The position numbers and the translations under genes are program-made. Shown here piece by piece: positions 13,755-17,270 of a stretch of 17,270 nt of DNA. The stretch is from contig DAOQAK010000069.1 in NCBI GenBank assembly GCA_035353855.1, positions 1 to 17,270 on the forward strand, in the 5' to 3' direction. Under the pieces are notes generated by a model that saw only the letters and a program-made list of their open reading frames with translations, had not been told where the DNA came from and searched no databases. Position 1 is the first letter of the stretch. Each line of letters opens with the position of its first letter. Source of the stretch: Bacteroidales bacterium (lineage in GTDB: Bacteria > Bacteroidota > Bacteroidia > Bacteroidales > CG2-30-32-10).

Positions 13755-14977
13755 TCAATTACAGCGAATTTTCCTGATTTTACAGGAGTTCCGTCAACAG
13801 ATAATTTATAGATGAATATACCTTTCTTTATACAATTATTCATTAAAACAATTTTTTCAGTAAACGGATTTGTTGTTTTGTATAAAAGATTCCCTAGTAG
13901 ATCATAAATACAAAACTCAGAATTCGTATGTGTTTCAGAAGAAGAAACTATAAATTCAGTTTTATCTGAGTATGTTTTTTGATTTAGAAAAATACTTGAG
14001 GGCTTTGCATTCTCAGTGATACTGGTTGTTGCGCCTGCAAGCCAAATAGTAGCATTCACAATCAATTTTTCGTGATTGCCACTTGCATCGGTAATCCAGC
14101 CATCATAAAGCTGGTCGCCTGTATCTCCCGAACCATCATCAGCCGGTGAACTATCACCCATTGCAGCAACACGCCCACTTCCATATGTACAATAGGCAAC
14201 CAAAACATTTGTAGTACCTGTTGTTGATGCACCTGTTTTAAAAACAACACCTTTCACAGAACTATTATTTGTGGTGTTTAAAGTCATTGTAGTACCATTA
14301 CTCCACATCACTTTCGCTACATCGCCCATAACTCCATGTAATAATGGATCGCCGGGTAATGTTGCTATATTAGAATAAGTCCCGCTGATATCAGTATAGT
14401 CAAAATGAATTCCGAAAGGATGTGTTGTATTGGTATCCATAAAATCGTTGAAGATATGCGGAGAATCCCATCCATCGTTATTTCTGTCAGACTGGTCATG
14501 ATCGGAAATCATAAACAAACCTCCACCGTTCTGAACAAAATTCAAGATTGCTGTTTTCTCAGCAGTTGTAAACCTGATATTAGGTTCATCAATAATAAAT
14601 ACTTTATAGTTTGATAAATCCTGCGCATTGCTTGTTGTTCCGTATGTTATTGCAACATTGTACGGGAGTGATTCAACGGTATAACCTTTTTTAACCATAT
14701 CAATTCCCCACGACGAAAGAGCGCCCTGCCAATAGCTTTCGACTGTTGTGCTAGTGATACCTGATTGTGCGGGAGTTGGAATTTGTTGTGCATTTGATTC
14801 AGAGCCGGTAGTAGTAACTGTACCGCTTGAAGTGAAATACAGATTATGCTGGTCGGCATCGATTACCCAATCGCCATTGCCTGATGCTTCAGCTTTAGTA
14901 GCATCGAAAAGAATTTTAACCTGAGCATTTAAATTCAAGGCAAAAAGTAAAAAAATAAAAATGTAAAATTTCTTCAT
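13751..14977 (-). CDS. T9SS-secreted protein with amidotransferase/ThuA-like N-terminal domain
   Basis: A 408-residue protein. Residues 1-18 are a Sec signal peptide (cleavage likely at LNA|Q). About 325-408 form a type IX secretion C-terminal sorting domain, with FCIYDLLGNLLYK and GIFIYKLSVDG as the usual strands, so it should be exported to the cell surface. The body begins KILFDATKAEASGNGDWVID; YKVFIIDEPN (124-133) and GGGLFMISDHD (151-161) resemble ThuA/DUF4350-like class I amidotransferase folds, though no catalytic Cys is evident. GSGRVAAMGDSS further on fits the same fold. Function is unknown. ATG 14977 gives the cleanest signal peptide; ATG 14989 is an alternative, and an in-frame TTG at 15007 lies inside the promoter box. 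Confidence 0.85.
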   Translation of the reverse strand: MKKFYIFIFLLFALNLNAQVKILFDATKAEASGNGDWVIDADQHNLYFTSSGTVTTTGSESNAQQIPTPAQSGITSTTVESYWQGALSSWGIDMVKKGYTVESLPYNVAITYGTTSNAQDLSNYKVFIIDEPNIRFTTAEKTAILNFVQNGGGLFMISDHDQSDRNNDGWDSPHIFNDFMDTNTTHPFGIHFDYTDISGTYSNIATLPGDPLLHGVMGDVAKVMWSNGTTMTLNTTNNSSVKGVVFKTGASTTGTTNVLVAYCTYGSGRVAAMGDSSPADDGSGDTGDQLYDGWITDASGNHEKLIVNATIWLAGATTSITENAKPSSIFLNQKTYSDKTEFIVSSSETHTNSEFCIYDLLGNLLYKTTNPFTEKIVLMNNCIKKGIFIYKLSVDGTPVKSGKFAVID

Positions 14978-15004
14978 ACACAATTCCATTATATATTTAA
15001 CATG

Positions 15005-15012
15005 CAAAGATA
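15005..15012 (-). promoter_or_regulatory. -7 element TATCTTTG for the T9SS protein gene
   Basis: An exact TAnnTTTG match on the minus strand, ending 27 nt before the preferred ATG at 14977 and 15 nt before the alternative at 14989. The predicted leader is about 10-20 nt. Confidence 0.6.
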
Positions 15013-15067
15013 AGTTATGAAATTCCTAATGTCCAGAAATATTAAATGTTTTTGATTTAATGCCAAG

Positions 15068-15093
15068 ATATCTTTTTGAAAATAAGAAGATAT
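15068..15093. other. AT-rich hairpin downstream of dfrA
   Basis: Arms atatctt (15068-15074) and aagatat (15087-15093) pair perfectly. It lies between the end of dfrA and the start of the T9SS gene. On the minus strand the T-rich run precedes rather than follows the stem, so it does not fit an intrinsic terminator. Confidence 0.35.
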
Positions 15094-15144
15094 AAAAAAA
15101 ATAATATCGATAACTTAAAATTAATGTATGCAAAAAATATAAAA

Positions 15145-15645
15145 TTATTTTTCTTTTCTGATATAGGTAAGATAGGAGTATTTAAAATCATTTTTCCCGT
15201 CAGGTTGTCCGTTTTCAGTACTGATAAGCATCCATTCATTCATGTTTATTTCTGGGAAAAAACAATCCCCTTCAAAATCTTTATCAACTTTTGTGATATA
15301 TAATTTATTTGCAATAGTAAGAAACTGACCGTAAACAGAAGCTCCGCCAATAATGAAATTTTCCTGTGTGTCGTCGCATTTGTTTATAGCATCATCAATA
15401 GAATATGCCATAATGCAACCTTCAATTTGTTCGTTGGGAATATCGGTAATGACAATATTTTTACGATTAGGTAAGGGGCGGACAGGTAAGGAATAAAAAG
15501 TATTTTTTCCCATAATTACAGTACATCCTGATGTGATTTTTTTAAAACGTTTCAAATCATCGGATATATGCCATAACAGTTTGTTATCTTTTCCTATGGC
15601 ATTATTTTTTGCAATAGCTACGATTATAGAAATTTTTTTATTCAT
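15145..15645 (-). CDS. folA: Dihydrofolate reductase
   Basis: A 166-residue DHFR that reduces dihydrofolate with NADPH. It shows IIVAIAKNNAIGKDNKLLWHI (Met20-loop region), the active-site acid D30 by alignment of W25-x4-D30-L31 with E. coli W22/D27, IMGKNTF and the NADPH-binding IIGGASVYGQFL. The family's usual length is matched. It sits 18 nt after thyA on the same strand, the standard pairing since ThyA produces the dihydrofolate that DHFR recycles. This chromosomal pairing points to the housekeeping enzyme rather than an acquired trimethoprim-resistance gene. No clear terminator follows. Confidence 0.95.
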   Translation of the reverse strand: MNKKISIIVAIAKNNAIGKDNKLLWHISDDLKRFKKITSGCTVIMGKNTFYSLPVRPLPNRKNIVITDIPNEQIEGCIMAYSIDDAINKCDDTQENFIIGGASVYGQFLTIANKLYITKVDKDFEGDCFFPEINMNEWMLISTENGQPDGKNDFKYSYLTYIRKEK

Positions 15646-15663
15646 TGATTTTTTTATTTTTCG

Positions 15664-16455
15664 CTATACCGCAACAGGTGCTTTAATATGAGGATGCGGG
15701 TCGTAATTTATCAATTCAAAATCTTCAAATTTAAATGAGAAAATATCTTTTACATCAGGGTTGATTTTCATTTGAGGCAATGATCTTACTTCTCTTGTTA
15801 ACTGTAATTTTGTTTGCTCAATATGATTCAAATATAAATGGGCGTCGCCGAATGTATGGATGAAATCGCCGGGCTGTTTATTACAAACTTGCGCAATCAT
15901 CAGTGTTAGCAATGCATACGAAGCAATATTAAAAGGTACTCCAATGAATATATCGGCACTTCGCTGATACAGCTGACATGAAAGTTTATTATCGGCAACA
16001 TAAAACTGGAAAAGAACATGGCAGGGGGGGAGCGCCATCTTTTCCAATTCGCCGACATTCCATGCGCTTACAATTATGCGGCGGGAATCAGGATTATTTT
16101 TTATTTGATGAATGATTTGTGAAATCTGGTCTATAGTTTTATCGCCGGCATTCCATGAGCGCCACTGATGTCCGTATACAGGTCCAAGATCGCCATTTGC
16201 ATCTGCCCATTCATCCCAAATGCTTACACCATTATCTTTAAGATATTTGATATTGGTTTCGCCTTTCAGGAACCAAAGCAGTTCATGAATAATAGAACGT
16301 AAGTGTAATTTTTTTGTAGTAAGAAGTGGAAACCCGTCCTGTAAGTTAAATCGCATCTGGTAGCCGAAAACACTAACGGTCCCTGTCCCAGTGCGGTCTT
16401 CTTTTTTTGTGCCGTGGTTAAGCACATGCTCCATCAAATCGAGATATTGTCTCAT
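15664..16455 (-). CDS. thyA: Thymidylate synthase
   Basis: A 263-residue enzyme that methylates dUMP to dTMP using methylene-tetrahydrofolate. It is very close to E. coli ThyA along its length, with one residue fewer before the active site. Catalytic Cys145 lies in ALPPCHVLFQFYV, DRTGTGT (20-26) and SRRIIVSAWN bind dUMP phosphate, and the C-terminus APVAV matches the family's APVAI closing residue. The Pro-Pro-Cys codons contain a run of seven C (16024-16030 as G on the plus strand), a site where sequencing or replication slippage would destroy the gene. It lies 37 nt after bfn and 18 nt before folA. Confidence 0.97.
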   Translation of the reverse strand: MRQYLDLMEHVLNHGTKKEDRTGTGTVSVFGYQMRFNLQDGFPLLTTKKLHLRSIIHELLWFLKGETNIKYLKDNGVSIWDEWADANGDLGPVYGHQWRSWNAGDKTIDQISQIIHQIKNNPDSRRIIVSAWNVGELEKMALPPCHVLFQFYVADNKLSCQLYQRSADIFIGVPFNIASYALLTLMIAQVCNKQPGDFIHTFGDAHLYLNHIEQTKLQLTREVRSLPQMKINPDVKDIFSFKFEDFELINYDPHPHIKAPVAV

Positions 16456-16492
16456 TTAATATTTTCAATTAATAAACATTGATATAATAGTA

Positions 16493-17101
16493 TTACTTGC
16501 CTTTTTTACGACGGTTGATCTCATCACGTATTTTTGAGGCTTTCTCGTAAGCTTCATCTTCAATAGCGGAATTCAGTAATTCTTCCAATTCGGGTAGCGT
16601 TAATTTTGAGAATTCGTTATCTTCATTTTTTTTATTAGAAACCTTTTCCTTATAAATAGTATCGTCAGGAGAAGATGCTTCAGGGTTTTCATCATCGATG
16701 TTAATTCCTGCAGCATTTAGTATGCTCTCGTAGGTATAAATAGGGCAGCGAACTCTAAGCGATATAGCTACTGCGTCGGAAGTGCGTGAATCGATCTCGA
16801 AATTATTGGTACCATCATTACAGATGAGCTTGGCATAAAAAATACCATCAGCGAATTTATATATTATGACTTCTTTAATGCTGATCCTGAAAGTATCTAC
16901 AAAAATTTTAAAAAGGTCATGCGTTAGCGGACGTGTAGGTTTCATATTTTCTAATTCGATAGCAATGGATTGTGCTTCGAAACTACCAATAATAATAGGG
17001 AGCCTTCTTTTGCCTGAATGTTCAATTAGTATAAGGGCATAAGCTCCTGATTGGGATTGACTATATGATATGCCTAAGATGCGTAGTTTTATCTTCTCCA
17101 T
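16493..17101 (-). CDS. Bifunctional nuclease family protein (DUF151) with UVR tail
   Basis: A 202-residue protein. Residues 1 to about 130 form a DUF151/BFN domain: LPIIIGSFEAQSIAIELE (34-51), RPLTHDLF (57-64) and D104-SRTSDA-V (104-111) are its conserved segments, which in plant and bacterial relatives are linked to DNase/RNase activity. After a charged, low-complexity linker, 167-202 (ELEELLNSAIEDEAYEKASKIRDEI) is a UVR motif like that joining UvrB and UvrC, usually a protein-protein contact. This fusion is common in Bacteroidota. Its place ahead of thyA and folA suggests co-transcription with nucleotide metabolism genes. The actual substrate is unknown. Confidence 0.9.
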   Translation of the reverse strand: MEKIKLRILGISYSQSQSGAYALILIEHSGKRRLPIIIGSFEAQSIAIELENMKPTRPLTHDLFKIFVDTFRISIKEVIIYKFADGIFYAKLICNDGTNNFEIDSRTSDAVAISLRVRCPIYTYESILNAAGINIDDENPEASSPDDTIYKEKVSNKKNEDNEFSKLTLPELEELLNSAIEDEAYEKASKIRDEINRRKKGK

Positions 17102-17270
17102 GAGGAAATTTGAACTAAACTGCTATTATATTTATAAAAGGCATAAAATTATGAAAAATTTCTGATAGAATAAATTTTATTTTTTAATATAAAGGCTAAA
17201 AAAATATATTAAAAATCATTAGTGTCCGACTAAATTTTAAAACAATTTAAATTGATAAACAGGAACGGCA
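17102..17270. other. Upstream region of the bfn-thyA-folA cluster
   Basis: 169 bp of AT-rich sequence to the window edge with no open frame. It should hold the cluster's promoter on the minus strand, but I find no exact TAnnTTTG element at a convincing position. Nothing else is recognisable. Confidence 0.4.

Noticed and set aside
15145..15645. Acquired trimethoprim-resistance dfr gene
   Set aside because: It is paired closely with thyA in an ordinary chromosomal cluster, with no integron or mobile element beside it.

Overview
The window looks like chromosomal DNA of an AT-rich member of the Bacteroidota; order cannot be fixed from sequence alone. The grounds are: several starts preceded by the Bacteroidota -7 promoter element TAnnTTTG, no convincing Shine-Dalgarno sequences, a secreted protein ending in a type IX secretion (T9SS) sorting tail, and families common in that phylum (DUF4197 lipoprotein, DUF922 zincin, bifunctional nuclease with a UVR tail, stand-alone MnmD). 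No tRNA, rRNA or CRISPR array was seen.

Layout. 1-1517 is a mobile or repeat island: a lone HUH/Y1 transposase (284-745) set among short palindromes and followed by a 139-bp tandem array (755-1446), each unit carrying three palindromes. Similar palindrome-plus-spacer blocks flank transposase and array on both sides. 1518-5298 holds mnmD (tRNA wobble-uridine methylation), a small membrane protein convergent with it, a PBP4-type D-Ala-D-Ala carboxypeptidase and the branched-chain aminotransferase ilvE with a clear terminator. 5299-5786 is a gene-free stretch with a degenerate, alternately oriented repeat. 5787-9374 holds a DUF922 zincin, a Nudix hydrolase, a UPF0316/DUF2179 membrane protein, a long nested palindrome, methylthioadenosine phosphorylase and a DUF4197 lipoprotein. 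9535-11666 is a two-gene unit, a GT2 glycosyltransferase overlapping miaA by ATGA, followed by three palindromes. 11887-14977 holds an M14/MpaA-like carboxypeptidase, a D-threonine aldolase/D-serine dehydratase-type PLP enzyme and, convergent, a T9SS cargo protein. 15145-17101 is a minus-strand cluster bfn-thyA-dfrA.

How the genes relate. ThyA and DHFR form the thymidylate/folate cycle: ThyA oxidises methylene-THF to DHF and DHFR regenerates THF. MnmD and MiaA both modify the tRNA anticodon loop but are not linked here. The PBP4 and the M14 peptidase both plausibly trim peptidoglycan peptides. Most other genes are ordinary single housekeeping units.

The most unusual material is non-coding: a transposase-associated palindrome family with several stem sequences but shared architecture, its tandem 139-bp array, and unrelated palindromic or inverted repeats in at least five other intergenic gaps. 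A second pattern is that several genes have their -7 promoter element only 4-9 nt from the ATG, which predicts leaderless or nearly leaderless mRNAs.
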